Shown: one piece after another, positions 38,092-51,852 of the stretch
Layout of the letters: every line of letters starts with the position of its first letter
Position numbering within the stretch: the stretch's first letter is position 1
Source: Epiperipatus broadwayi
Lineage: Eukaryota > Onychophora > Udeonychophora > Euonychophora > Peripatidae
Assembly (NCBI GenBank): GCA_028023455.1
Contig: JAQFVV010006246.1
Span: 1,601,501 to 1,665,500 of the forward strand
DNA length: 64,000 bases
Direction of reading: 5' to 3'
Translations under genes and position numbers: made by a program
The notes under the pieces: generated by a model
The model's input: only the letters and a program-made list of their open reading frames with translations
What the model was told of the DNA's origin: nothing
Database searches by the model: none

Positions 38092-41000
38092 GTAATTTGT
38101 TTTCAAGAAATGTTTCATTTTTTAGAAACAGATAATAAATATTTTTTTTAGTTTTTAACAATTTCATATAAACTATTTATTTTTGTAATATTCCTTGTCA
38201 ACAATCATTATATCACAGTCTATTTACATAATTTTTTTTACCTGTTTTACATTTGTAACTTATGTTCTATTTTTTAGACAGCGATTTTTAGCTTTTTTTT
38301 CCTATTTTACTATAAAACATTTGGAAATTTAATAATAATAATCAATTCATGTTATTGGCCAAATAAGAATAATAGTGTTGTCATATTAGTTGAATATGTA
38401 TTATAAATAAATGATAAATCAAATCAGCAAATTAAACATATTGCTTTGCTAGGATAATGCAATTAAATAGTTTGTAAGAGTTTGATGTCACATTCACTTG
38501 ATTGGAGTTATCTGAGAAAGATCCATAAAAAAATACATTTTTATTCATTCAACTTTAAAATTGGAATTGCCATATAAAGAATCTTAAAAACTAGAGACGT
38601 GTTTATAATTGTGTCTCAATATTCAACAAATATAATGAATATAGTTAGCCCAATCTATTATGACATTTAAATTTTAATTTTAAAAAAATATTTCTTGTGA
38701 ACTAAAATTATATTATGTATATAATATTTTTTATTCTTTAATTTATGATTAATTGATGTGAATATAGTTGATGTTTCAAGCTTTTCCACCAAAGTTTAGA
38801 TTTGCATTGAACTTGGTTTATATTTATGCTAACCCATATTCAGTTTTATATAGTAAAAGCTTTTTAAAAATGGAAAACAATTGATTAATGAAAGAGTCTA
38901 CATGATGCATTACATTATTTACACTTTTAGTCAATTATTGACTCCAGCTTGGTGTCAGGGTTAGTTTAATTTTTGTCAAAATCTAATTCATATTAAAGTA
39001 TATGCTTTAACACCAACATGAACTAAATACATGATATTTTTAGATATGAAAAAAAAATTTCATTCAAGTAATTTTTTTTACATATATAAATAAAATTATC
39101 ACAACATAAAATAATATGTGAAAACAATTGTAAAATTGATAAATGAACATCAAAACATTCTTCTTTCTTCAAAATATTGTACCTTAAACTTAAATCCATG
39201 ATTATTAATAAGATGCATATTTATGGTTCATTTTATTAAATGCTAACAGATTATAATATTTTTTAAATTCTGAAATTAAAAATAAATTAGCAAATCTATA
39301 AATATTTTATTAAAAAATAATTTGATCACCAATTGTCTGTTGACATCGGTGATAAACAGGATACTATCAGAATAACTGCTCACTTTACTATCATGTGATC
39401 AGTTTCATTTTGCATTCAGTATCTACATAAATGGACTTGTCAGAAGGAGAAACTGTTGTACACAGTATACAGTTTTATATTTAAATTGTTCAGTTATGAC
39501 TTTGTATATTAGCAATTAAAAACCTCTCAATAAGATTTTCAGAAAGTAGAAATTTCACAAAGTACATACATGTGCAGATGCATTAATATGTATATATTTA
39601 AATAAGGCAGTCCCCTTTTTATGTAAACCAAACTTATAAAAGAATTCCATCACTTTAATTGTTTCATACTGTGATAATGTTTTTCCAATATATCATATTG
39701 CGTATTTTCAGTTATTAAAATAATCACATCTTTTACATTGGCTAATAGTAATGTGCATTTATTAAAAAAAGTCATCAAGCAACAATTTACTGAATGTTTT
39801 ACTTAAATATGTAGAGAGCTGGATCTGTATGAATATGCATATATTATATTTAATGAGGTGAAAATGGTTCCATAATAATTAATAAGTATAAATCAAGCTA
39901 GTGTAACCAAGCCATAAAGTATTTTATAAATATGAAAAAATGGTTCTCTTTAATTCTAGAATCTTTCAGTAATTATTTTGGAGTCGATTTAAAATAATTA
40001 AATCAAATTAAAATAACTAAAAAAATAATTGTGTAGTTTATTAATTGGAACTTTACAGAATGCTTGAACATCAAAAATAGTAGGCTGAGCCATAATCAAT
40101 GGATTTTCAGTTTCTGATCCTGTCAATGCACTAAATTATATAAGTCTTAAAATAATTGAATAATATTTTTTTCTATTTGGTATGGAAAATGAAAGAAATT
40201 GAGACAAAAGCTATTCTGCTCACTATTTTCAAATATTAGTATTCAAATGTTAAAATTGTTGAAAAGAAAATTAATGCACTGGAGTATTATAATTGCATTT
40301 GTAAAAAGAATAACATTTGTTAAGTTTGAATATAAATTAAATTTGAGAACTTAATTCATAAAATACACTATTTGCATTTTTATAAATTGGATGTAATGAC
40401 CAACTAAAAATAATAATTAGAAGGCGATCTGGTTGGCAGAAAATTACTAAATATAAATTCTTTTAGTATTAGAAATGTTAAGCAGTGATTCACCCCATTT
40501 TTATTATATACTTACAATCATGCAGTGTCCTTTGTTTATGCTCATAATTTTGCTTTTGTTACATTGCTGTGATTTTGAAATAAAAAATAGATATTTATCA
40601 AATAACATTATTTACATAGGAAGTTGACATAATATAAATAAGAGTGTTTGTTACCTTCTGTTATTTAGATTATATAAAAAAATTATAATACTAAAGTGGT
40701 AGATTGGAAAGCTATTACATAATACATACAGATAGTTAACCATATTATTATATGTAAAATGCTCTTCTTCAATAATATTTTCAATAATATAAGTTTTTAC
40801 ATTATCTGTGTGTTAAATGAGTTCTAGATAAACCCAAAATGATGATCATAGTGAAATATTTGTGTAAGATTCTATAGGCATCAAATACTATTGCATTAAT
40901 AAGTACAGTGGTTGCTCATTATCATTTATACTTACTAATTTATTATCAATTATCTAGTCACCATCTATATAATACCAAATACAGATTTTATTCCTACTAT

Positions 41001-41639
41001 AACATAAAACTATTTTGAAATGCATTGAGAAAAGTTCTTTCAATTGTATTTATTTTAATTTTCACACCCAGAAATTTTCGACTAATTAGTATCCTTATTG
41101 GTTATCTGATAAATCTGAACTAGACATTTTTATTCAAATGAGTTCATTACATTCCATCCTATTTGATAAAAAAATAGAAAAAATATGATTTGGTAAAGAC
41201 TGGTGCCTTATACTATTTTTCTCATTAAAGGTTCTGGATTTATTGGTGCTTCTTAGGCTAGTCTGTCTTGTGTTTGGGCCACATTTTTACTTTTGATTGG
41301 GGAAGACACTGGTTGTTGAATCACTGTATTAATAGATTCATTGCATGATGTTTCTGATAGGTGGTAGGCATATATGTTTATGATATCTATGAGTATGACC
41401 TACTCTTTTTATTACTAGAAAGTTCTAATCACTTATGATGTTCACGGTAACTGATATTCAGATTTTGTTTGGATACATTTGGCATTATACTGTTTACTCT
41501 ATTTTGATATAGCTATCATTTGCTTTTTATGATCTTTAATGCACATACTTGGTGTAAGATTGGATAATTTAGTTTTTAGGGTATCAGCTGATGATTTGTT
41601 CTGGTTAGTTGTTGGCATTTTGGATAAATTTATACATAA

Positions 41640-42425
41640 TGAATATAATCTTTCCAACTCCACGAAAAATAAAATATTGTCTATACATTGGTTTTACAAT
41701 GACTATGCAAACTATTAACATATAGAACATTTTGTTCTTTGATACTTTGGAATGGTTCTTTTTTAAATTTTCTTTATCAGAAAACTTCTGAACTACTTTA
41801 TTACCATGTCTAATTGTAACTCTGCAATATATTTTATTCTCTGCTATATCTTTTTAATGAAAATAATCAACATTGCACCTTTTTAAAATGTCATTGACAT
41901 AATCCTTGTAGTATAAATGGGACCTACTTCTCTCATGAAAATTCACTGTAAAACACCATTTTAGAAAAGTTTGCATTATTTATTTATTTAACTTATTCAA
42001 GTCAATGAAGTTAAAACATATTGATAGATTTTACACTCTTGCCATTCCATTTTTAAAATTTTATGAAGCATCATTTTTAAATGAAACTTTTCTAATTAGT
42101 TTATATTTCCAAGTTGATAACTATTCAAGCTAAAAATTGCTGAAGATTTTTTTTCTGTCACTGACTGATAAAGAAATTGAATTTTTTGAACATTAATTAT
42201 TAAACAAAAATGTTATATTCAAATTGTCAAATATGTTCTAATTAAAAATTTCACCATCAAACCTCCATATCTTGAATCTATTTCATTAATTTACCTATAA
42301 AAAATTTCAAAGTCACTGTTACAAAAATTAAAAACAATGTTCAAAGAAGTCACATTCTTGTTTAATGCCAGTTTTTATTTCACACATCTCAGGTGTTCCA
42401 CCTGTGTAGTAATAACAATTTCTCT
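41640..42425 (-). pseudogene. RTE-type LINE fragment, copy B (RT and C-terminus, decayed)
   Basis: On the minus strand it begins with MCEIKTGIKQEC, a decayed reverse-transcriptase motif B, then skips the YADD region by deletion. It resumes with the C-terminal block HERSRSHLYYKDYVNDILKR, similar to the G-R-P/R-Y-K-D-x-L-K region of RTE elements. Many stops and frameshifts. It lies head to tail with copy A and repeats the same part of the gene. Confidence 0.65.
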
Positions 42426-44080
42426 CATTCTATCATGTAATAATAATAATAATAAATAGCCATACAAAAATGAACATGGTCATTCCAATTCCCAAAAAGA
42501 AAAAGGAAACTGATAGGAAGAGACAAACTACTTTAAAAATAAGTTTTGCAATGACTATACAAACCAATCTGTGAACCACAAATACTTCCTCATATAGAAT
42601 GTGCTGATCGATTTTTTTGTTTACTTGATGTTTTACAATGATGTCTTTTACTTTTCTCAATAGAGACATTTTTTTTCTGAAATAATTCAACATCATGACT
42701 AATTGTATCTCTATGATGCATTTTATTCTTTATCATATTTTACTAATGGAAACTATTGTCATTGGACTTTTTTAGAATGTCTTTGAGATAGCCCTTATAA
42801 CTAAGATGGGGTCAATTTCTCCTATGAAAATTATGTTGAAGTTCATCAGAAACTATTCTATTTTTTATTTGTTTTATATATCCAAACCATTGAAAATGCA
42901 ATTTACAATAGTGGACTCAATTGATTCAATCCATCCACTCAGCTGGAAAACATATTGATTGATTTGACTATTTTGCCATTGTATTTAAAAAATTTTTTTG
43001 AGCATCCTTAAATGAAAATGAAACTTTCTAATGTTTTTATATTAGTCCAAGTTTCTTATGCATACAATAAGTTAGATAAAATAACAGCTTTATGTATAGC
43101 TAATTTAGTTTCCACAGTTATTTCTTTATGATGACACATCCCATCTTTTAACATGTTAAAAGCAGCAGCAACACTTTGGAGTCTCTGTTAGATGTCAATA
43201 TCTAACTTCACATTTCTCCTTATAAAATTACTAAAGTATTTAAACCGTATACATTCTCAAGTTGATAACCATCCAAACTAAACATTGCTGAAGATTTTTC
43301 TTCCATCACTTGCTGATAAAAAACTGATTTTTTTTAACATTAATTTATAACCTGAAATACTTATAAGTTGCATTCAAAGTATTATGAGCATTCTGTAAAT
43401 TGTTTTTGAACTAGAAAAAATAGCACAATCATCAGCATATTGTAAATCCAAAATCTGAAAAGATTAAGTTATTGTTTGTGCTTCTAACTGATTTAAATTA
43501 AAAATTACACCATCAAACATGTATCGTATTTTGATTACTGTCTAATTAAGCAATCTATAAACAATTCTAAAGTTAGCTGTCATAAAAATTGAAAACAACA
43601 GTGGAGCAAGTATAAATTCTTGTTTAACACCAGTTTTCATTTCATGTATTTTAGATATTTTTACCTGTAGTAATAACATTTGTTCTCATTCCATCATGTA
43701 TAATCTGTATATGAAAAAAATTTGATGGGCAATTAACTAATTTCAAACAATGCCATTAATTGAATTAAGTGTCTTGATCAAATCAATAAAAACAATTTAA
43801 GGCATTTTCTAAAATCACATTGAGTAACAAAGCCTTTTTAGCAGTAGTTAAACTTATGCTATTATTTTGCCAAGGAGAGAATGTCTCGTGTTTCTTTTTA
43901 ATTAAATCATTAATAATATGATCATTGTTGAAAAACCAATCATGATTCTTCTTTTTAAGAATGCCAAAATAAATTTATTTGTATCCATGATACATTCTTT
44001 AAATGAATTCCATGCTTTAATAATATGACAGTTCTGAAGATCTAAAGCTGTTGAAAGTGCACTCAGCTTTAGGTTATAAC
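42426..44080 (-). pseudogene. RTE-type LINE fragment, copy A (reverse transcriptase, decayed)
   Basis: Broken minus-strand reading frames follow the order of an RTE-clade endonuclease-reverse transcriptase. Listed 5' to 3' on the minus strand: WNSFKECIMDTN (about 44010), IIHDGMRTNVIT (about 43700), motif B MKTGVKQEFILAPLLFSIF (about 43640-43580), motif C DLQYADDCAIF (about 43460-43400), then MFSLDGYQLENV, RNVKLDIDI, AAAFNMLKDGMCHH and AIHKAVILSNLLYA (about 43290-43060), and the C-terminal YKGYLKDILKKS and GSQIGLYSH. Several stops and frameshifts interrupt it. It is antisense to the CUB gene. Confidence 0.8.
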
Positions 44081-44999
44081 AAAGAAAGAAACCACTTCAC
44101 TATACAGGTAAACAAATGCATGCAAATTTGAATTAATATATATAGTAGATTTTTCTAAAGAATATGTATCAATTTTCTTGTGAATATGATTGGAATAATA
44201 TCTGGCTTTTAATGCAACTATCATTCAATTTAATCTCAGAATGTACTAATCTATGATTTGTCCAACAGTCTGAACTTATAAGGCTCATATAATATGAACT
44301 CATGTATTCTGACTCCTAACAATAATTTAATCTATTAAATACCATTGTTTTGAGTGAGAATGCATCCATGTTCCTTTGTAGAAGTTTTTTTTTCTTCCTA
44401 AACAAAGTGTTGTGACAGTCAATCTATGTTTGTGCATAAATTCAATAATAACAGCTATTTATATAATCATTATGTGTGCATATATATATATAATTAAAAA
44501 TATTATTTCAATTATAATTACAATATTGTTTTTTTTTAATTAACGGATATTTTATTTATTTTACATATATATATATTATTGCACACAAGTATTTTACATA
44601 ACTATTGTACAAAGTTCTTATTTTTATTCTACACAATTATTATACATTTATTGTTGCACACACATATATATTCCTTGCTTGATCTTGAACACTGCAGATT
44701 TATTATTGAGTTATGAAGAATAGAGATTCTTTTAATAGTTTATTGTATTTTATATTTAATAATATGAATTATTTACAGATACATTCATAATTTTTTTTAT
44801 GAATCTAAAGCGTAAATGTATTTGTTGCTTAACAATTCTTAAACATAGAATGAAATTACCTATGTGAACTATACTTTTGTTTCATTTCTAGTTATAATAT
44901 TGGACTGATATTGAATATAATTTCCTTATGTTCAAATAAATCTTTATATATTTGTTTTTCTTTATAAAACTGACTTTTTTTTCAGTATATATTTAAATA

Positions 45000-45095
45000 T
45001 ATAATTATAAAATTATTTTGTTGGTGATTGAGAGGTCAGCACAGCTGTCTTACAAGCAAGTATCCCAGGTTAATGGGTTCACTTCCTAGCCGATG
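45000..45095 (+). mobile_element. tRNA-like SINE fragment
   Basis: GAGAGGTCAGCACAGCTGTC followed by a box-B-like GGGTTCACTTCC (45075-45086) at tRNA-like spacing. Box A is degenerate. Read as a decayed SINE head and not a tRNA gene, since acceptor-stem pairing is not evident. Confidence 0.45.
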
Positions 45096-45434
45096 CTATG
45101 ACACATAAGAAAAGAAAAGTTATTTTGAAAATAGTTTTCTTCAAAATTTTATACATATTGTACATATTATTTTTATTTATTGATATTATTCATAAAATTA
45201 AAATATATCTAATCAAAAGTCTAAATTTTTCATTGAAATTTGCAGATCTTAATTATTGCAGTGGTAGAGTAGCAGATTCTGGATTTTGTAATTCATGGAT
45301 TATGGATCTGGTCTATCACTCTCAGTATCAAAACTTTAAACCAGTCTTCATGCTTACATATAAGGATCATAACATTTTCCTTATATTACTTGATATAATA
45401 ACTTATAAATTTATGACTTTACACTTGTCCAAAT

Positions 45435-45867
45435 TATGATAATAATAAATAGTGCTATCACACTTATAATGTAAAGCTTTATAATTAGTATCAATTAAAA
45501 TGGCTGAGTGCTTTCAGGAAACTGTACTTCTCATAATCATAGCCAGTTCTGATTCGTTTGTTGAAATCATTCTATCAGTATAATATGCAAACTCTATGCA
45601 AATTATGTTAAGTGTAAGGTAAAGGAGGCTTACTTCATAGCAGAGGACTCTTTCGCCATTAATTATAAAGAAGCATGTTTTGCTATATCAAAAAGATGGT
45701 CTAATTGACTCATTTGCATAGAGTTTGCATATTATACTGATAGAATAATTTCAACGAACGAGTCAGAACTGGCTATGATTATGAGAAGTACTGTTTCCTG
45801 AAAGTGCTCAGCCATTTTAATTGACTAATTGATATTAAGTGTGATAGCACTATTTAATATTATCATA
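45435..45867. mobile_element. Foldback element with about 170-bp terminal inverted repeats
   Basis: The left arm (45435 to about 45608) starts TATGATAATAATAAATAGTG and includes AAAATGGCTGAGTGCTTTCA, TTCTCATAATCATAGCCAGT and AATATGCAAACTCTATGCAA. The right arm (about 45708-45867) is the reverse complement with roughly 10% divergence by eye and one indel block. A spacer of about 100 bp contains no ORF. It is a non-autonomous foldback transposon inside the CUB2 intron, ending 160 bp upstream of the next exon. Confidence 0.88.
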
Positions 45868-46027
45868 CTTGATATAATATAAATATATTTAAACTCCAAA
45901 AGATTAAAAATATCAACCAGAAATCTGATTTCAGAAGATAGTTATTACTCATTGATAAAGTATAACACCTATTACATTTATTAGTATATATGTAATATTA
46001 ATTTATAAATTCTGTTTATTTAAATAG

Positions 46028-46227
46028 TGCCTTTGACATTCAATATGAAGAATTTTGCAATCTTGACTATGTGGAAGTGAGAGAATTTAATTCATTAGGC
46101 AGAGTTGTGGGTCGTTATTGTGGCAATGAGATCCCAAATATTTTAGATTATGCAAATAAGTTTTGGATTAAATTTAAATCTGATGAAGAAACTTCTTCTC
46201 ATGGATTTAGGATAGAGTTCACACTAT
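46028..46227 (+). CDS. CUB2, second-half exon
   Basis: The acceptor is TTTATTTAAATAG and the donor GTAAGAAT at 46228. Entering in phase 2 it reads SAFDIQYEEFCNLDYVEV, EFNSLGRVVGRYCGNEIP, KFWIKFKSDEETSSHGF and RIEFTL. Cys3 (FCN), DYVEV, Cys4 (RYCG) and the closing S-H-G-F-x-I-x-F are present. Glu, the Asp in LDYV and the Asp in KSDEE occupy the three acidic positions of a calcium-binding CUB, making CUB2 the best calcium-site candidate of the three (inference). It ends in phase 1. Confidence 0.92.
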
Positions 46228-46329
46228 GTAAGAATTTTTTTCCCACATATTTTTTCAATAACAATAATGATCATTTTAAAAATATTATGTAACCCCGATT
46301 TAAGCAGCTCTCCATTTACTGCCATGCAA

Positions 46330-46465
46330 TGTAAACTAAAATAATCAATGACTACCAGATATGTATAGAATTTCTATCTTAGTATTTGAAATCCCCATTC
46401 TCAGACCAGTTTAAGGATAAGGATTCAATTACTAAGAATGAGAATTTTATAGTTTACACTAGATA
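46330..46465. mobile_element. Imperfect foldback, possibly related to the 22868 MITE
   Basis: The arms GTAAACTAAAAT and CTTAGTATTTGAAATCC pair with GATTCAATTACTAAGAAT and ATTTTATAGTTTACAC. The order CTCTCCAT, ATAATCAATG, CCAGA, AATCCCCAT also echoes the element at 35565, but at low similarity. Confidence 0.5.
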
Positions 46466-47395
46466 GCGTTACAGAAATGCTTTTGTCTTGTTGAATAAGT
46501 TAGGTGTTTGATGTGCTTTTTTTTATTCATTTCAGCTTACATAATACTTTTTAAGAGCAAAGATTGTTGATTATTAATTTATAAAAAGTGTTACTTTATT
46601 CATTTTTCCAAAATAGCTTCTGTGACACAGTCTTTATTAATGAGATGCTTACATGGGTATCTAATACACCTCAATCTTTTAAACTTAATCCATGTTTCAT
46701 GCAGTGACGATTAAATATTGATTTAATTTAATATCTATTAATTATTCAAATCTATAATAGATGGTAGCAGTGGAGTAAAAGAGATTTTGTTTCTGAAAAA
46801 CATATATGCAAGAGTCACATAATGAGGCTTTATTCCATTCCCAGCTATGGAAAATAATATCTATATATGTTACAAAATTATAAACATCAAAATTAATAGT
46901 TGCTGAACTGATGCCAAAAGTATGTAATAATACAAGCAAATAGGCTACTTTTGAGTTTCAGTATTGTAGCTTGAAAATAAAAGATAAAAAATGGCTATTG
47001 AATAAAGTTCCAAAATACCCAAGTATATTAGATTCAAGGAAAAGCTTTTCACTGATGAAAAGTTGTTAACCAGAAACTACTCTGATATTGATAGGGATAG
47101 TCTAGTATATAGATTTGATAAACACAAATATGTAGTAACTATGAGTTACTCAAAATTACAATTAATAGCAGCATTTGATTAGAATAAACAGTTTGCTGTT
47201 AAAATTTTTTAAAATGAAAACGAATAAAATAAAAATTATTATAAATTCTATTGTGATAAAATGAAAAGTTTATAGACTGCTTACATAGTTTTGCTGCTAT
47301 TAATATAATCCAAAATTTTAGGCAGTTTCAATTTGTAATATAAATATGTATTATGTACATTGTATTTTGAAGTTCAAATTTTATAGTTAAAACCT

Positions 47396-47489
47396 AATTA
47401 TAAATATGCGATTTTTTTCGCTTGCGTTAGTGAAGCTGTAATTGTAATATTCACTAAAGCATGCTAAAAAAAATCGCATATTTATAATT
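47396..47489. repeat. 94-bp hairpin with 23-bp near-perfect arms
   Basis: AATTATAAATATGCGATTTT with following T run at 47396-47418, and the exact reverse complement at 47466-47489. The loop contains TCGCTTGCGTTAGTGAAGC. Probably a small MITE. Confidence 0.8.
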
Positions 47490-48904
47490 ACAATTTTTAT
47501 TAGTGAAGAGAAAAAACAATTTATTAAAACCTGACCAAAATTTAATCATTTATAACTTTAAAAACATTTTTTTATTTAATTAATTTTTGCGGGCTTTTTT
47601 TCTAAGTTTTAAAAATCTCTGTCGTAAAATAATTCACTTTTTTATTTATATATCAAAATTAAATTTGAATGAAGACAAAAAAAAAAAAGTCTGACATTTA
47701 AAATGTTAGTATTCCGAAACTTTCTACATTAAATGTATCTCTTAATTTAAAGTTCAATAATAATTGAAATTAACAGTGTGGAAAAACAACAACTTTTTAT
47801 TAGTAGCAAAGTAAAGTGACCTTTTTGTTTTGTTTATTATTTAAAAAAATAAATACTTTTCTTTCAAAACTTGAACAATAATTTGGTCTATCTATAGAAA
47901 AAAAGCTGGTCGAAAATATCTTTAAATTATTAATTATAAATAAATTTTGTTTCTTTTATTTATAATTTAAATCTAATTAATAGCTTGATAGTCCAAAGAA
48001 ATCAGAAATATATGTTTTAAATTCATTAGAATTGAAACAAACTTTATTAATTATAAATTATTAATTACACATCTTTCATTAATTTAATTAGTATAAGAAC
48101 TGTGGTGATCCAAATATATTTTAACCACTGATTATATAAAAATTCGCTTTCTGTATTTCAAGATGGACAAATGTGACTTTTGAGACAATATGAATATTTG
48201 CTTTTATTGCCATTCTTCTTAAATTTTTACATTAATAAGCTTTAAAAAAAACATGAGAATTTTTAATTTATGATCCCAGCTAAAATAATGTTGTCGTGGT
48301 TTTTATTACATCATATTTGGTTAGTAAAAAGCATTGTGATATTTGATTGTCTTTCACTTCTGTCAAAATTAGTTCCAAGGATGGAACTGTGGTTCTTGAA
48401 CATTCAGTAATATATTTTATTATTAGAAGTAATAAATATTATGAAGCAATTCTTTAAAATATCATTTATCAACATGATAACAATATAAAGGAAAAAATAT
48501 TTTTTCTGAAGATGATCAGGCAAACAAATATTCTGAATCAACATTAAAAAAATAAATTTATTAATGTGTTAATCAATGTTAATGCAGACACCTATTACCT
48601 GTTAATATGATTGTGTAGATATTTATTGGCAAAGTTTGATAATTCCAGATCGTTTCATTGCAGCATTATTTAAAACAATCTCAAAAAGTTAAAAAATATT
48701 GCAAATTTTTTTCTTAGAATTTTTTTTAAAAAACAACTTTTAAAATAAAAATAAATCTTGCAGTTTAAATAGAAAACATTGTTATTGATTTATTGTGTGT
48801 ATATAATTATATATACATACTAAGTATAATGTATGCATTAAGAGTATAAAATAGAAATTCATATAACTTAAGAGTATATATATATATGTTTGAATTATAT
48901 ATAT

Positions 48905-50700
48905 ATATTGTACCAATCGGAATGTAAGTGAAGATCGAATCTAACTGCAAAAACAATATCTGCACTACAAGGGCGCCATCTAGGCATTTGAGCCTAGAAA
49001 AATTTATAGAGTAGGCAGATACGCGCTGTTAAGATTCCACTTTATTTAAATATTCCGATCGTTAGCCCAAGTCACTAGCTCAGTGGAGATGCAGAGATAA
49101 AAATCTATATCTTAATTTATATCTTAAATATCAAAGAGTAAAAGCCACTGCCAGAAATTAACATATAAAAATATTTATTTACGCACATATAAAATAATAT
49201 TTAAATTTTGAGGAATAAGTTTAACATTTTAGATTTTTATATTAACTTTTAATTTTACATTTAACTAATTTCAATGAGTTTAATTATTATTTAGATAGTC
49301 AAGTATGAATAGACTACATAGATCTGCATTTGAAAAGAAAATATTCTTCCCTGATTTAACCTTAGGCAACAAATTTCGCAACCAAATTGGCGCCAATCCA
49401 TCTGATACATTCATGTATTCAATGTAGCATGATACGACAACACAAAATACTATATTGTCAGGAATGTACATCTGAACAATAAGTAGAAATAGAGAAGACA
49501 TTGACTCTCCACCAACAGGAATGTGACATCTATTGGCAAGTAGAACAATAAACAAAAAACTCCATAGGAATGGACTGCGGTCTTCTGCCAACTTACAAAC
49601 CCATCCATAGGGAAACAGAGGGTGTGTGGCGTATATCTATAATCCTGCCCGTAGCGGACCTCATACTACATCTACTAATTACACAAATATATCCAATCCA
49701 TTGAACCAATTCAACTATGAAATGAATAACCTAAGATTACCCTCCCTTAATACAACTTTACAAAACTATATAGCCATTCACGCCCGACTTAATTTTAACA
49801 TTTAAATACGTTCGCACAGATTTGTTTAAAAATGTTGGGTATAGATCGATTACGTAGATTCCACGGTCAAAAACATTTCAAAATAAACATAAACGATCAA
49901 AATACAAAATTATTGATACCGACAATCGCAGAGGGAAACTTATAAGTAACCCAATAGTATTCACCATAAGATAATTGCGTTGTCACCAATAACTTAAAAG
50001 ACATCCGAATAAATACATTTTAGATACTCACCGTAAGGTATCATTATTTATCGAATGTCTATATATTTTGATCAAATATGAAAACCAAAAATAATTAACC
50101 GCAAACGAATCCATGCAAGCGTCTATAAACAACTTAAATTTCATACATTTAAATAATCTTTACAATAAGAAAAAAAAAATGGAAATGATGTTTATCAATC
50201 GGAAAACATATAAAATTAAACATTATTAATTTGATTTAAAAACTTACAAAAGTCAGATAAAGGTCCGTTTTAACATTTCAGTTGGCTTGTTTATCAATTT
50301 GTAAAACTTGACGAAAGTTCTTAATTGATTTTAACAATTGTTCATTTCATATAGCTTATGGTAGAATAGTCCCTGTTCCCGTTGGCAATTCCCACGGAGA
50401 CTTTCCTGGAAGACCGGTCTGATATTTTGGAGGTAGCATTAGCTGGTTCTGTTCTGGTATCACAGTCTTTTCATTTTTCCTTTTTAAATAGAGAGTGTGG
50501 TATGTGCATCCTACCACCTCTCAAACACACAACGCTGGAACTGTCCGAAAAAAAACTGTTTTTACCTTTTTATATTATCCACAAGGATTCAATGAACAAA
50601 ACGTCACTAGTCTATCACTTTCATTAGGGTCCGAGCCAAGGCTTAGTGCTTCTATTGGTCAAGCTAATTTCTATTTCTTCTCTTATCTAACTTTTCATCT
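48905..50700. other. Less AT-rich island of unknown identity in the intron
   Basis: Compared with the rest of the intron this tract has more GC and CpG (AAGGGCGCCATCTAGGC, ATTGGCGCCAATCC, TCACGCCCGACTT, GGAAGACCGGTCTG). A 103-residue ORF on the minus strand (49280-49591, MAEDRSPFLWSFLFIVLLAN) starts with a hydrophobic signal-like stretch, but I recognise no family and the composition is not decisive. It could be a promoter with a 5' exon, an LTR, or a foreign insertion. No terminal repeats were found. Confidence 0.3.
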
Positions 50701-51693
50701 GACTTTTTAATTAAACAGCTTTTAGATAATTAATAAACAATCATTTCCATTTACAGATTACAGGAATTAATTAATACCTGTTTTTATTTTAACTTACGTT
50801 ATTTTTTTATTAAAATATTTTTATATTTCAATCTTGTATTTTTTTATTTAAAAAAATACGTTCAAATACTTTTTTTTTTCTTGTTTATGAAAAAAATATT
50901 TTTAAATTTTAGCATCCGTGCGAATATATATATGTTTAACAAACATTTTAATTTTAGCATTTAGTTTTTTCCTTTTATTTGCGAACTTTTAAGTTTTTAT
51001 TTTAAATAAATGTAACGACATATTTATATATTGTTACAATATATATATATTGTAACCATATATTTTAGCATAAAATATATTCATTGATGTAACTGATATA
51101 AAAATTTCTCTTTCTTCTTTTTGGTGATTTGGTTGGCTTGATTTGCACTTTGAACAGACTACTCTCTTATATTATTTTAATAAATTTAAATTTGCTTTTT
51201 TCCATATGCTAACGCATATCAAAATGCTTAACTTTTTAAAAATTTAACAACACATTAAAATTTAGTAAAATATTATTAAAAAACAATATTTTGTTTTATT
51301 TGTCTAAAAATGATCTTAAAATTATTATTTTATTCAATTTAACAAAAAACCATTTGTTCAATTAAAATTAAATATTAAAAATAAATACAGTAATTGCGTA
51401 GGCGTCTCAATGTAATAAAAGAAAAGAGTGCGAATTTAAGAGACGATTGTCTGATAGTTTGCTTTTGGAGGGAGAATGAAAGAAAAATGGTAAAGGCAAG
51501 TAGTGTAAATTTGCCAAGCTTATTTTAAAGTAAAAAAAATAAGTAATCGGACTACCACAAAGTTTGCTATAAACGTAAATAACATCGTGGTATTTAATTA
51601 GAAGATGCCTTGCTAAAAATAAAAGTCTGTTCAAGTCGGCTGACCAAGTGAATCGGAATCACCAGTAATAATTCCCAATATTACATTTTTGAA

Positions 51694-51852
51694 ATGTCGG
51701 AGCTTTCCAGTTTAAAAGAAAATTGCAAGAATTGGTATGTTTTAAAATGTTTATTATTTTACAATTTGGAAACATTAAAAAGTATTTTAATTACAGAAGT
51801 TATGAATATGAAAATTTGCTTTTTAAAGAAAAAGAAATTTAAATTAAAGTAA
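51694..51852 (+). other. Possible small ORF or first coding exon
   Basis: An ATG in the context TTTTTGAAATG opens MSELSSLKENCKNW. A consensus donor GTATGT at 51735 would end a 41-base exon in phase 2; unspliced, the frame runs to a stop at 51850 (52 residues). Phase 2 does not fit the CUB3 exon at 58481, so it would belong to another transcript or need an extra exon. Low confidence: no homology is recognised. Confidence 0.2.

Larger units (their letters stand above)
38092..46027. other. Intron between CUB2 exons
   Basis: GT-AG intron of about 7.9 kb, phase 2. It contains antisense RTE-type LINE fragments (41640-44080), a tRNA-like SINE fragment (about 45000-45095) and a large foldback element (45435-45867). 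The 3 kb from 38092 to about 41200 is AT-rich with nothing recognisable. Confidence 0.65.

Noticed and set aside
45098-45439. 113-residue ORF with Cys-rich-looking LNYCSGRVADSGFCNSW as a possible extra CUB or EGF exon
   Set aside because: Phases of the CUB2 exons join directly without it, the sequence lacks CUB strands, and it follows a SINE fragment.
49280-49591. Secreted-protein gene on the minus strand
   Set aside because: Hydrophobic start, but no recognised domain and no supportable promoter or splice partner; kept only as an unknown island.
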